Positions 11,232 through 23,218 of a stretch of 64,000 nt of DNA are shown piece after piece. Location of the stretch: NCBI RefSeq assembly GCF_033568475.1, contig NC_133122.1:67913442-67977441 (forward strand). Direction: 5' to 3'. Both the position numbers and the translations under genes were made by a program. This stretch comes from Henckelia pumila (taxonomy: Eukaryota; Streptophyta; Magnoliopsida; Lamiales; Gesneriaceae). The number at the start of each line of letters is the position of its first letter. Position 1 is the stretch's first letter. The notes below the pieces were generated by a model. It did not search any database. It was not told where the DNA came from and saw only the letters and a program-made list of their open reading frames with translations.

Positions 11232-12069
11232 CTTTATCTCTTTGCATCCTAATCAACATATTTCCAATTTCAACTACGAATGTGTCTTTGGCTAGATCAG
11301 TGTCTTTTGTTTGGGAATCTTGTCATCATAACTGCAGAATCTTCTGTATTATTGGTGACGATCGATCTTTCTATGTAAAGTAGAGAGTATGAAAAACCGC
11401 GTGATGTCCTATATACATTTTCCCTCAAAAGAGCTAGTTCTGGCTCGAATCAATATGCTACGGCAAATAAAAAATGTTGTCTTTGAGTATAATAATGTTA
11501 ATCTTTGTTGGATTTGTGATATACTATAACTTTGTGCTGCTGAATTTGTGTAAAAATTGTCATGTCGTGTTTTGTTTAAGATCGATATGCCCTTGCAGGT
11601 GCATTGAAATCATGATGGCATGTGGCTGCTTTTGACTTGATCTGGAACTTGCCATTCTTCCTTCTGTAAATTTTTGCTTTGCCGCTGACAAGGTTATACA
11701 GTTAGTTCTTGCCTTAAAACTCTCCATATATTATTAAAGCAAATCAATATTTATCCAGTTTCGTTCATATAAGGAATCTTCCTCCCTCTCCAAAGTTAAA
11801 CAAACTTATTTTAAAGGCTGCTGTGATTTATGCTATGAATTTGGTTGTGTTTTGGTGATTCTTTGAATTTTTCATGCTGTGTTTGGCTACATTTTTAAAT
11901 CGATTTCATTTGTTAAAATTAAATTTGATGTATGATGTTAGATGCTGGAACTGAAATCTGATGCAGAGCTTTTGGTTGTCTTTTGTCGATCTTTCTGACT
12001 TCGTTTTTGTCTAACTTTTCAAATGAAACTTGGGGAGTCTGTTCTTGTTTTTGGTGAAATCATATATGT
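11232..12069. other. Intergenic or intronic, nothing recognised
   Basis: This is moderately AT-rich sequence with no open frame of note, up to the truncated 5' LTR of the copia element. Confidence 0.5.
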
Positions 12070-12224
12070 ATAATAATTAGATTGATTTTCTTAATATTTA
12101 GATTGATAACATGTATCTTTGATTAGCATAGATAAGGGGATTAGATTATAGTGATAGTATTTCCTAAAATTCTCCCTTGTAAAGTTATTGAGAAATAGAT
12201 CAGAAATTTACCATTTTTCTCACA
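12070..12224 (+). repeat. Copia 5' LTR, 5'-truncated
   Basis: It ends with ACCATTTTTCTCACA directly before the PBS and matches the 3' LTR at 32.76-32.95 kb over its whole length, apart from an internal deletion after TTGTAAAGT. It lacks the GGAGATTGAGA start seen in the 3' LTR. Confidence 0.85.
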
Positions 12225-12239
12225 TGGTATCAGAGCCCA
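12225..12239 (+). other. Primer binding site, complementary to initiator tRNA-Met
   Basis: TGGTATCAGAGCCCA directly abuts the LTR end. TGGTATCAGAGC is the standard plant Ty1-copia PBS. Confidence 0.9.
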
Positions 12240-12483
12240 GGTTCGCCGTATGAGTTGGACTGCCCATAATTGGGCCACCCGTCTCATAGTTGGCCACCCG
12301 TTAATATCTCCACGCTCCAGTCGTTTCATTTTTGAGCGTGAAAGGGGTGTGTTGGTCTGTTAATTGTGTCCCACATCGGTTGGATAAATAGCCTGTGAGT
12401 TTAATATATAGACATAGACAAAACTCCCCTCTTGAGCTAGCTTTTGGGGTGAGTTATATCTAAATCAATTTCTTAACAATCAG

Positions 12484-14178
12484 GTATACTCGAGAAGAAA
12501 GAAGCCCGAAGCTGATCCTGAGCAAGTTCAACAACTCCTTCTCGACTCCATAACTGAGGTTCGTCCTTCTCTCAATGTTTCGGTCTCACTGCCCAAAATA
12601 ATGATTTGCTCATTGCTCTTAGAAAGGAACAAGAGAATGCACAAAACAACCTCTTTTTCCTATGGCAAAGTGTGTTACCTTTAAAAAATTTTCCTCATCA
12701 CATAGAAACTTCTTAACGAGTCTAAATACTATTGACATTCCTAAATCTTTATTTGAGGCTTTATCTAATGAGAATTGGAGACTTGCTATGAAACAGAAAT
12801 GCAGGCACTAGAGAAGAATCAAACATGGAAAATTACAGATCTACCACGTGGAAAGAGAGTTGTTGGATGCAGATGAGTGTTTACAGTGAAGTATAAATCA
12901 GATGGATCGCTTGAAATATACAAAGCAAGACTAGTTGCTAAAAGATATACACAAACGTATGGGGTGGATTACCAAGAGACGTTTGCACTTGTTGCCAAGA
13001 TGAATACAGTTAGAATTTTGCTATCTCTAGCTGCCAAGTTTAACTGAAGCTTGGAGTAATTTGATGTCAAGAATGCTTTCCTTCATGGCACCTTGGAGGA
13101 AGAAATTTACATGGAAATCCCACCAGGATTCCCAACAGGATTCAAAGAGAGTTCCAAAAGCAGTAAGATGTGCAAACTGAAAAAGGCTTTATACGGTCTC
13201 AAGCAATCATCAAGGGCATGGTTTGGAAGATTCACTCAAGTTATGCTGAAGTCTGGATACAAGCAGAGTCAAGGAGACCACACACTGTTCTTCAAGAACT
13301 CAAATTCAGGGGGAGTCACAATCCTCCTAGTATATGTTGATGACATAATTATGACAGGGAATGAAGAGAAAGACAGGGAATGAAGAGAAAGAAAAGCAAT
13401 TCCTAAAAAGTTGTTTGACAAAAGAATTTGAGATAAAGGAGCTTGGGAGATTGAAATACTTCCTAGGGATTGAAGTGGCACACTCCAACAAAGGTATCTT
13501 TATTTCACAACAGAAGTATGTCATAGATTTGTTGAAGGAAACAGGTATGCTATCTCGTAAACTAGCCCAAAAACCGATAGATATCAACCATAGGATTGGA
13601 GAATTAATTGAAGAGCCCTTGGTTGATAAAGAAATATATCAGAGGTTGGTAAGAAAACTTATATATTTATCTCACACAAAGCCTGATATTGCTTATGCAG
13701 TAAGTGTTTTAAGCCAATTTATGCATAATCCACGAGATGGTCATTTGCAAGCAGTTCATAGAGTGTTGCATGATTTGAAGTCAAGCCCTGGCAAGGGAAT
13801 TTTGTTCAAAAGAAATATTGGATCGAGTCTTGAAGGGTACACTGATGCTGATTATGCAGGATGATCTGTGGATAGAAGATCTACAACAGGGTATTGCACT
13901 TTCCTTGGAGGGAATCTTGTGACATGGAGGAGTAAGAAACGTGCAGAATCAGAATTTAGGGCGATGGCTTTGGGGATACGTGAGCTCTTATGGATCAAAA
14001 TAATCCTAGATGATCTCAAGATCAAATGGGAAGGGCCTATAAAGTTGTTGTGTGACAATAAATCTGCTATCAATATTGCTCATAATCAAGTGCAACATGA
14101 TAGAACAAAACATGTAGAGGTGGATAGACATTTCATCAAGGAGAAGAATGATAGTGGACTCATTTGTACGCCATATGT
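12484..14178 (+). pseudogene. Copia pol: linker, reverse transcriptase and RNase H (broken)
   Basis: The readable order is the pre-RT linker (VYSRRKKPE, DLLIALRKE), then RT from WKITDLPRGKRVVGCR through [59 protein letters not shown], and the catalytic YVDDIIMTGN at about 13335-13364. Then come GRLKYFLGIEVA and RNase H (YTDADYAG, DRRSTTGYCTFLGGNLVTW, ESEFRAMA, LLCDNKSAINIA, RTKHVEVDRHFI). Lesions include stops near 12716, 12728, 12809 and 13044, a 19-bp tandem duplication at about 13350-13390 that shifts frame just after YVDD, and TGA at 13862. The frame is cut at CTPYVPT by the insertion and resumes at 32651. Confidence 0.92.
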
Positions 14179-14188
14179 ACCTACCAAT
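14179..14188. repeat. Left target-site duplication of the 18.5-kb insertion
   Basis: ACCTACCAAT here matches ACCTACCAGT at 32642-32651, 9 of 10 bases. The joined copia reading frame (V-P-T-S-G-Q-L-A-D) needs the right-hand version, so the left copy has since mutated G to A. Confidence 0.8.
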
Positions 14189-14640
14189 AGGGATGTAAAC
14201 GAACCGAACTGTTCGCGAGCTATTTGGAGCTCCGCTCGCGAAAAAGCTCGTTCGGACTCGTTCGTTAAGCTTATCGAGCCGAGCCCGAGCTTAATTTCGA
14301 GCTCGGTAATGTTCACGAGCCGAGTTTGAGATTAATGATATTCGGCTCGTTAGCTCGCGAACATGTTTCTTAATAGGCTCGGGAGCTCGATCTCGGCTCG
14401 TTTAGGTTGCTCATTAGCTCGGGCTCGAACTCGACTCGTTTATTGGCTCGTTAGCTCAAGCTCGAACTCGGCTCGTTTAGTGGCTCGCCAGCTTGAGCTC
14501 AGGCTCGGCTAGTGGTTCGCTAGCTCGAGCTCGAGCTAGGCTCGTTTACTGGCTCGTTAGATTGAGCTCGGGTTCGAGATTGTGCTTGGTTCATTTTGTT
14601 GGCTCGTGCATATTATTAGTTTATATGTATTCTCAAACTC
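14189..14640. repeat. Left end of MULE-type element, GCTCG-rich
   Basis: The 11-bp terminal AGGGATGTAAA is followed by about 430 bp dominated by GGCTCG, GAGCTCG and CTCGTT in many small direct and inverted copies. It resembles the right end in composition and motif. Confidence 0.75.
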
Positions 14641-15657
14641 GGCTCTTTTAATCATTTATATACCCCTTGAGTAAATTTACAAATTATGCTATTTTAAAAA
14701 CTAGTGTATTAAAATTTAAAGTAAATCTTTCTTAAAATAAAAAGATCTTGATTTTTCTTAAATAATAAAATTTGATTTTAATTAAAATTTCAAATATTAA
14801 ACCTTTCTTTATATATGTCAACTAGTATTAACGAAAAATTTGTATCTGAAATTTTATGTAAATTATTGATATGATATAATTAATTTATTGGATTTTTAAA
14901 TATTATTTTAAAAAATTATTATATAAAAATATTTATATTATTTTAGATAACCATAAATATGGATAAAAATGTGAAATTAAAAAAATAAAATGTTATTATA
15001 TATATCATTTTGAAAATTTTCACATATATATGCTCATCAAAAATTTATTTGAAATTATAAAGTTGTGATAACATCTTATCAAAATTTCAATTTTAATACA
15101 AAAATTAGTGTATTATAATTATAACTATAAATAGGTAATTACTGACAACATCCAATCAAATATAGAAATGAAAATTTTTATATCATCATATATAGCATTT
15201 ATAGAAATGTTCATGATACGTGGATGCAAAAATTAACTGAAATAAAAAATTACTCATATAATTCGATCAAATTTCAAATTGAGTACCAAAACTCAGAATA
15301 TCATTATAGATATAATATATGGATATTTTCACGTATATATAAATACAAAAAAATAATGTGAAATTTAAAAATGATAACATTCAGTCAAATTTAAAATTTA
15401 GAATGAAAAATAGGTACATTATCATCTATATCATTGTGGATATTTTTGCACATAAAAGACTATTGAAATAAAAAATCTTGATAATCATATCAAATTTTCA
15501 ATTTTTATCGGAAAGCATTATATATATATATATATATATTTTTGATTATCATTATTTTTTTTCTTGTTAATAATGTTTTTGGAAAAAAATTATATATATA
15601 TACATATATATATATACATGTCTCAAATTTTTAATAATAAAAACTTAAACTTTAATT
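14640..15657. repeat. AT-rich degenerate tandem region
   Basis: No gene is present. A degenerate unit of roughly 75-125 bp recurs near 15064, 15139, 15251, 15373 and 15478. It carries GATAACAT or similar, then ATCAAATTT, AAATT and a TATATCATTATAGAT-like stretch. TA microsatellite runs lie at about 15516-15540 and 15590-15615. Confidence 0.5.
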
Positions 15658-16975
15658 TTGTTTTGAATTTGAGACTGTAAAAAGTAGCCAAAAAGTGTAC
15701 ACTGTAAAATGTATAATGTCTGATTGTAAATGGGGAATCTGGACCTCAAAGATTAAGGATGATTCACATGCATTATTCATTCTGACATATTGCAATACAC
15801 ACACTTGTGGTTTGACAGGTAGACGTAAGAAAATCCGCGGAACTAGTTCGGTTGTTGGTCGTGATATGTTGGTAGATAATTTCCAAGGTCATCCAGTGCC
15901 AATTGTACCGAAAGCGGTCATGGCGATAATGCGCAATAGTATGAATGATATATCATATTACTATGCTTGGAGAGGTAAAGAACTAGCAGACAATTTTTTG
16001 AAAGGTTATTACACGAAGAGTTTTACTCTATTGCCTTGTTATATGCACATGGTTGAGAAAATGAATCGAGGAAGCATAACAAACATATGTGTTGACAAGG
16101 AAAACCAATTCAAGTATATGTTTCTTGCCTTTGGTGCATGCGTCATGGGATATCAAAGTATGCGGAAAGTTGTATCAATTGATGGTACGTGGTTGAAGGG
16201 CAAGTATAATGGTGTTTTACTAATGGCATCGGTCACCAATATCCTTTGGCGTGGGGAATTGTCGATGTCGAGTTTACTTCTTCGTGGAGTTGGCTTTTTG
16301 ACGAAGTTGTTAGATAGTACCAGACGAGGATGAACTGATGATAATTTCTGACAGACATCAGGAAATTATTAATGCGATTTCTAGTGTCTATAGAAATGCG
16401 CATCATGGTTATTATACATGACATTTATCCCAAAACATGAAAACTAGGTGCAAAAAGAAGGGTGCAACCAAAATGTTTCTGCACATTGCAAAAATTTATA
16501 AGCATATCGAGTTTAATATTGCATACAATGATTTTAGGAAGAGATGTCATGAGGCCGCACATTTTTTGGACGAGAGAGATTCACTTGATCGATGGACTCA
16601 AGCATATTGTCCAAAGACCCGTTACAATATTATGATGACAAACGGGGTTGAATAGATCAATGCTAGACTACGTGAAGAGAGGAAGCTTCCAATCATTACA
16701 CTTTTCGATTCTTTGCAGAGACTGGTTTCATCTTGGTTTGCCCGATACCGCCACGCATCAATTGCACCTAACACTAATTTGACCCCTACCATCGAGGGGA
16801 TTCTTCGTAGATGGTTCACTGATGCCCAGTGAATGCAAGTTTTTGAATTGGGTCGTCTTGAGTTTGATGTTAAGAGCGGTCGACATTCGGCCATAGTGGA
16901 CCTGGAATAAAAAAGATGCACATGCCGAGTTTTTGATATTGATATAATCCCATTTGCTCATGCCATCTTTATAAA
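15658..16975 (+). pseudogene. MuDR-type MULE transposase (MURA), left copy, 5'-truncated
   Basis: Homology to the right-hand copy starts abruptly at GAATTTGAGAC (about 15658), losing the N-terminal 160 or so residues. The frame at 15695-16333 reads the HTCGLTGRRKK zinc-binding region, YYYAWRGKELADN and the first catalytic segment VVSIDGTWLKGKYNGVLLMA. It then shifts near 16300 and continues with TRCKKKGATKMFLHIAKIYK, WTQAYCPKTRYNIMMTNGVE and a stop at 16654. The SWIM-type motif reads CTCRVFDIDIIPFAHAI, with Phe where the right copy has the third Cys. At about 16970 it fuses directly to the 3' end of gene copy A. Confidence 0.88.
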
Positions 16976-19900
16976 CCATGGCCTCTCAGGGTGTGTGTTG
17001 TTCCCAACAAGGGATAGCAGACGAGCAGCGTTGATAAGTATAGGCCCTATGTCTTCATTCAGAGCTTTGCAGTTAGCATCGTGCCTTCGCTGCAAGTCAA
17101 ATAGTGCACTTATTGACCCCTACCACGAGTTTTAACAAAAACCAGCGTCCATCTGTGTGGACATGGATGATAATTCTTTGTGCCTTTTCCCAGGAAATGC
17201 AGGGCCATTCTGCATCAATCCCTTCAACCACCCCTAGCAGATTTGTGTTGAGAACTCGGTTTTCATCTTCAGCCACTACTTACATCGATCGATATAATTG
17301 TCTATCCATTAGCGACATGACGGGTGACATCATTTCAGGATGTCGCAGCTACATCTCAAGCAATCCCCGGAGAGCTTCACCCATGTGCTGAATTCGATAG
17401 AAGAATAGGTTTTCAAAGTTTAAAAATAGGTGCTCTACAAATATACACAAATTGTAAATGCTTACACAGATCGTGACAGGCGACTTCGCGATTGCCATGG
17501 GCTTGTAGAACGACTTCTCATAATCTTCATAAAACCCTTTATCGTGCTCGGCGTACGGACGAGCATCGATGCCCTAACTCGAGCCAGCGAGTTGTTGACC
17601 TTGAAAGTCACGTTCTCCGCAAATGGTCTCACATCGTCATCTATAATTGCCCCAAACTGACGGTTCCCTGCATAATATGATAAATTATAAAAAGATTAAT
17701 GCAAACAGGAATAGATAAGATGCGGTGTACTAACCTCTCGATGTGGTTGCCTCGGCACCTGACATAACCGCATCAGGAGTCATCTGAATATCCAAAAACA
17801 TAAAGTTTAGCGTTTATTATACTATACATAAATATATAAGCCAAAAACTGCATTTAGTCACCTTCGAAGGATTTATTTGGTATAGTTGGCAGGCTAGACT
17901 CAAATACCGGTTTTGGGACTGGTTCAAGTGTTGAATCAGGTACTGAGACTGATGGTGCTGACTCCTCAACTTTGTTACTACTGGGAAACAATTCCCTGAC
18001 CATATTATCATCCACACCTAACAACATACATCACAACATACATCAAACAAATTAAAATTAGAATGACAATTCTAATACATTATTTTCTTACGTAAACATA
18101 AATAAAAATAACTCACCAAAGTCTGCCTCAAGTACGGATTATTTCGTCTTCTTCCCTATGCTATAGACCATGCTATTATCTCTCTGATACTGCACTGGTG
18201 TCTGAGACCTGATCTCAGCCAAACCTGCTCTAATATTTTCAACCAAACTCGATCTCAATTCATCAAAACCCAATTTCATATCCCTAATGCACGCGTTCTC
18301 AATAAATTCTGTTCTCATCTCAAGACGCAATGATTTAACAGTATCCTCCAATGCAGTCAAACGCCGCCCAAAACGATGATCCAGGGGTGATGGGCGGCGG
18401 GAATGATTGAGTCCTAAGTGAACTTGAGGACCCGTACCAATGGGAGAAGGGGTGCTGGAGCTGGATTTAGTAGCATCAGCAGAAGAGGTGCTGGAACCAT
18501 TCGGAGATGAAGGTGTGTGCTGGACTAGGGGATACTCCACAGGACGTTGGACTGGGAAAGACTCCACAGGATGCTGGACTGGGGGGACTCCAGAGGGTGC
18601 TGACTACATATAACAGTTTGACCCTGACTCCACGGCTTGAGTACCCAAGTGATGACTGCATCGCGTGCAGAATCAACAAAAACACCGGTCGTATAATACG
18701 GTGAAACGAGCTCCTCAGGAGTAGGAATCAAACATCCAACAGAATCCTATATTTATTTAAATATTGTATCAGATAAATTAAAAATTTATGTCCACAGTTA
18801 TTATATCAAATAAATTCATATTACTTACCACTGTAGCACAGACACCAAAGGTTGCACTAACATCAACAACAGACGGGACATGGTTTGTGGGCCATGTGTT
18901 AGTCACCCACTGAAACATCCTGGCCACTGGGCAACATCAAACTGTCCACCCCATTCCTTGTCATTGCAAAATTTTGTGTCACACTCGGATAATATTCATA
19001 AGCGAGGATCTGTAACATACTTTCAAACAATGTTATTATTAGAAATAAATATAACAAATTCATTTTAACTTTCAAAAAATGATATACCTGCAGAGGCAGC
19101 ACAAAACCATTGGGAAGGAAAATGCCATCAATTTCTTTACAACCCTCTGATTTGGTGACGTAAGTATATCTCCCTCAACGTCATTCTTCAAAGCTCTGAC
19201 TGCATCACGATAGACTACTCTATCCCAGGATAACTGTTAAACCTATCCAAATCATCTACAAGCCTTAGACATCTAGGGTCGATCTTTTTCCTAGTCCCCT
19301 CACCAAACACAATACAAGTAAAGACCAGTCATCTTCAACTACTCCACATTTATCCCCCTCAGTCTAATTATGTCTTGGACAGTAATCTTTGCCTCAAATA
19401 TGAGACTCACCAACAAAGTGTCTGGAGACAAAGACACCTCCTTCTGGTAGATCTGTCGGCTCTATAGAGCAGTTGAGACCGGTTATTAAACAATACTCTA
19501 ACATAGAAAATCTAACCGGCCTCTTGCGCACGACCATCCACAACTCATCACTATTGTTATAAAATATCTGACTACTCATTAAATACCCGATAATTTGACT
19601 ATAAACATTAAAATCTCGGTGATACCTAACGAGATTACCAAAAGAAGACTGCTCAAAAATCGTTTCTCTCTCCTCGTTGTTCAGGTAGTAATGAATCTTC
19701 TCTGCATTCTCTTTATATCTCGACTCAAGTGTCAATTTGCAGTAGAAAATTGCATCCCTGCCTAGTTTTTTTTTGGCAAATAGACCTAAAATATAAATAA
19801 ATGCGTTAGAAAAATCACATAGGCAACCAGTCTTACTTAACATTGGGTCGACCCAATGTTGGGTCCACAAGCATTGGGTCGACCCAGGCTTGGGTCGACC

Positions 19901-20044
19901 CAAGTTGTCGACGCGTCGACCATAAATGTCAACTGGTCGACCATGCTTCTCGACCCATAACTCACTAGGTCGATCATCGTCTTCCCTAATACGTACCCTA
20001 ATACAAAAATTTGAAAGAAACATTACCAGATTATTGTTAGCCAT
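16976..20044 (-). pseudogene. DUF1985-type MULE gene, copy A
   Basis: The start codon is at 20044-20042 (MANNNL), with donor CTG|GTAATG. The intron holds GGTCGACCC repeats and ends before GTCTATTTG. The next exon encodes LTLESRYKENAEKIHYYLNN, FGNLVRYHRDFNVYSQI, ELWMVVRKRPVRFSMLEYC and LITGLNCSIEPTDLPEGGVF, the core of DUF1985. Further down are ILAYEYYPSVTQNFAM, FPTPEELVSPYYTTGVF-like and ITWVLKPWSQGQTVICSQHP segments, a Ser/Pro-rich linker with VQHPVES-type repeats, and a helical stretch (DMKLGFDELRSSL). The 3' part is riddled with stops. DUF1985 genes with C-terminal Ulp1 protease domains are carried by Kaonashi-type MULEs. I could not see a complete Ulp1 triad here. Confidence 0.8.
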
Positions 20045-20437
20045 TTGTCCAATGGAGTTTGAGTGGTTGCGTCGATTGGAAGGGATTTGAGAGACGATTT
20101 GGGTCGATCCAAGAATTTGCGTCGAGAATCACCGAGAATGGAGAGAAGATTACAAGGAGGGTCGCCGGAAGTAAGGGGTTCCGTAAGGGAGGGTCACCAG
20201 AAGGGAGGGTCGCCAGGAAGAGAAGGGGGTCGACGGTGGATTTAAGTCGACGAGAATGAAAGATTTAGATGGGAATTGGATTTCGGTTTTAGTCGACGGG
20301 TATGGGGAGTGGATTGAGAATTGGATTTAGGTTTGAGTAAGTGTTTTCGAAAAATCTAATGGTGTACTTGCACTTAAACACAAGAACATATAGGTAAATT
20401 GACTCGTGGGTCCTTTTTTGGGAAATTTAGGGAAAAA
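20045..20437 (-). promoter_or_regulatory. Upstream region of copy A (arm of central inverted repeat)
   Basis: Read on the minus strand this is the mirror image of 20475-20815 upstream of copy B. Shared blocks include AAATCCAATTCTCAATCCA, TTCGAAAACACTTACTCAA and TTAAGTGCAAGTACACCAT. Small plus-strand frames (20059-20259, 20063-20245) are shadows. Confidence 0.75.
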
Positions 20438-20815
20438 GGGAGTGGATTGTAAGTTATTTAAAAAAAAAGATCCAAGAGTCAATTTGCCTATATGTCCTTG
20501 TGTTTAAGTGCAAGTACACCATTAAATTTTTCGAAAACACTTACTCAATACCTAAATCCAATTCTCAATCCATTCCCGTTGACTCAAACCTAAATCCAAT
20601 TCCCATCTAAATCTTCCATTCCCGTCGACTCAAATCCACCGTCGACCCCATTCTCTTCCCGGCGACCCTCCCTTAAGGCGCCCCTCACTTCCGACGACCC
20701 TCCCTTGTAGTCGTCTCTCTCTTCCTGGCGATTCTCGATGCAAATCCTTGGATCGACCCAAATCGTCTCTCAAATACCTTCCAATCAACGCAACCACTCA
20801 AACTCCATAGTACAA

Positions 20816-22345
20816 ATGACTAATAATAATCTGGTAATGTTTTTTTCGAATTTTGTGTTAGGGTTCGTATTAAGGAAAATGGGAAGACGACGATCGACCC
20901 AGTGAGTTATGGGTCGAGAAGCATGGTCGACCAGTTGATCCAAGCCTGGGTCGACCCAATGCTTGTGGACCCAACATTGGGTCGACCCAAAGTAAGACTG
21001 GTTGCCTCTGTGATTTTTCTTAACGTAATTATTTGTATTTTTAACAGGTCTATTTGTCAAGAAAACTAGGCATAGACGCAATTTTCCGCTGCAAATTGAC
21101 ACTTGAGTCGAGATATAAAGAGACTGCCGAGAAGATTCATCACTACCTGAACAACGAGGAGAGAGCAACATTTTTTGTCAGGTCTCCTTTTGGTAATCTC
21201 GTTAGGTATCACCGAGATTTTATTGTTTATAGTCAAATTATCTGGTATTTAATGAGTAGTCAGATAGTCGATAACGGTAGTGATGAGTTGTGGATGGTCG
21301 TGCGCAAGAAGCCGGTTAGATTTTTTATGTTAGAGTATTGTTTAATAACCAATCTCAACTGTGCTATAGAGCTGACAGATCTACCAGAAGGAGGTGTCTT
21401 TGTCTCTAGACACTTTGTTGGTAAGTCTCAGATTTTTCTGAGTGATTTGGAGTCAAAGATTACCGTGCAAGTACAGAATGAGACTGAGGGGATAGATGTG
21501 GAGAAGTTGAAGATGACTAGTATTTACTTCTATTGTGTTGTGTTCGTTGAGAGGACTAGGAAAAAGAGCGTGAACATCGACCCTAGATGTCTAAGGCTTA
21601 TAGATGATTTGGATAGATTTAACAATTATTCCTGGGGTAGAGTAGTCTATCATGATGCAGTCTTAGCTTTGAAGGACATTTTAGGGAGATATATTTACCT
21701 CATTGAGGCACAGGGTTGTAAAGAAATTGATGGCAGCTTCCTTCTCAGTGGTTTTGTGCTGGCTTTGCAGGTATATCATTTTTTGAACTTTAAAGTGAAT
21801 TTGTTATCTTTATTTCTAATAATAAAATTGTTTGAAATTTATGTTACAGATCCTCGCTTATGAATATTATCCGAGTGTGACACAAAAGTTTGCAATAAAA
21901 AGGGATGTGGTGGACAGTTTGATGTTGCCCAGGATGTTTCAGTGGGTGACTAACACATGGCCCTCAAACCGTGCCTCATCTGCTATTGATGTTAGTGCAG
22001 CCTTTGGTGCCTGTGCTACAGTGGTAAGTAATATGGATTTATTTGATATAATAACTGTTGACATAAATTTTTAATTTATCTGATACGATATTAAATAAAT
22101 ATAAGATTGTGTTGGATGTTTGACTCCTACCCTGAGAGCTCGTTTCACCGTATTATACGATCGGTGTTTTTGTTGATTATCACCCGATGCAGTCATCACT
22201 TGGGTACTCGAGCCGTGGAATCAGGGTCAAACTGTTATATGTATCCAGCACCCTTTGGAGTCCCCCCAGTCCAGCGTCCTTTAGAGTCTCCCCCAGTCCA
22301 GCACACAGCTTCATCTCCGGATGGTTCCAGCACCACTTCTGCTGA
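20816..22345 (+). pseudogene. DUF1985-type MULE gene, copy B (best-preserved core, 3'-truncated)
   Basis: The start is ATG at 20816 (MTNNNL), donor CTG|GTAATG and acceptor TTTTTAACAG before GTCTATTTG at about 21049. The exon then stays open for about 240 codons. It carries KLGIDAIFRCKLTLESRYKE, FGNLVRYHRDFIVYSQIIW, ELWMVVRKKPVRFFMLEYC, LITNLNCAIELTDLPEGGVF and RCLRLIDDLDRFNNYSWGRV, up to FVLALQ at about 21770. A GTATAT intron follows, then ILAYEYYPSVTQKFAIKRD and a further exon ending GACATV|GTAAGT-like at about 22022. The linker exon is cut at about 22345, where it meets copy C. This is the best copy for reconstructing exon structure. No Ulp1 part remains. Confidence 0.8.
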
Positions 22346-22843
22346 TGCCACTAGATCCAGACGCTGGACTGGGGGAGCCTCCAGAGGGTGCTGGATACAT
22401 ATAACAGTTTGACCCTGATTCCACGGCTCGACTACTCATTAAATACCAGATAATTTGACTATAAACATTAAAATCTCGGTGATACTTAACAAGATTACCA
22501 AAAGGAGACTGCTCAAAAAATGCTGCTCTCTTCTCGTTGTCTCGACTCAAGTGTCAATTTGCAGCGAAAAATTGCGTCTATGCCTAGTTTTTTTTGACAA
22601 ATAGACCTGTTAAAAATATAAATAATTGTGTTAAGAAAAATCACAGAGGCAACCAGTCTTACTTAACATTGGGTCGACCCAATGTTGGGTCCACAATCAT
22701 TGGGTCGACCCAGGCTTGGATCAACTGGTGACCATGCTTCTCGACCCATAACTCACTGGGTCGATCGTCGTCTTCCCATTTTCCTTAATACGAACCCTAA
22801 CACAAAAATTCGAAAAAAACATTACCAGATTATTGTTAGTCAT
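22346..22843 (-). pseudogene. DUF1985-type MULE gene, copy C (short remnant)
   Basis: The start codon position is 22843-22841 on the minus strand. The intron with GGTCGACCC repeats is retained. The coding remnant at 22433-22560 reads FGNLVKYHRDFNVYSQIIWY, then jumps directly to the linker segment GSNCYMYPAP at about 22432, so most of the gene has been deleted. It faces copy B tail to tail. Confidence 0.75.
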
Positions 22844-23218
22844 TTGTACTATGGAGTTTGAGTGGTTGCGTTGATTGGAAGGTATTTGAGAGACGATTTG
22901 GGTCGATCCAAGGATTTGCGTCGAGAATCGCCAGGAAGAGAGAGACGACTACAAGGGAGGGTCGTCGGAAGTGAGGGGTGCCTTAAGGGAGGGTCTCCGG
23001 GAAGAGAATGGGGTCGACGGTGGATTTGAGTCGACGGGAATGGAAGATTTAGATGGGAATTGGATTTAGGTTTGAGTCAACGGGAATGGATTGAGAATTG
23101 GATTTAGGTTGAGTAAGTGTTTTCGAAAAATTTAATGGTGTACTTGCACTTAAACACAAGGACATATAGGCAAATTGACTCTTGGATCCTTTTTTTAAAT
23201 AACTTACAATCCACTCCC

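Larger units (their letters stand above)
20438..23218. mobile_element. 2,781-bp foldback unit: truncated copies B and C between long inverted repeats
   Basis: The left end GGGAGTGGATTGTAAGTTAT at 20438 is the exact inverse of the right end ATAACTTACAATCCACTCCC finishing at 23218. The inverted similarity runs inward for at least 500 bp, through promoter, start codon and first intron of copies B and C. Copy B faces right and copy C faces left, both truncated where they meet near 22345. The same TTACAATCCACTCCC end also occurs beyond the right MURA at about 29895, so it looks like the terminus of the gene-carrying MULE family. I see no clean target duplication. Confidence 0.65.

Noticed and set aside
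19394-20044. Single 216-codon exon for gene copy A
   Set aside because: The ORF runs through a GT-AG intron made of GGTCGACCC repeats. Copies B and D show the same splice sites.
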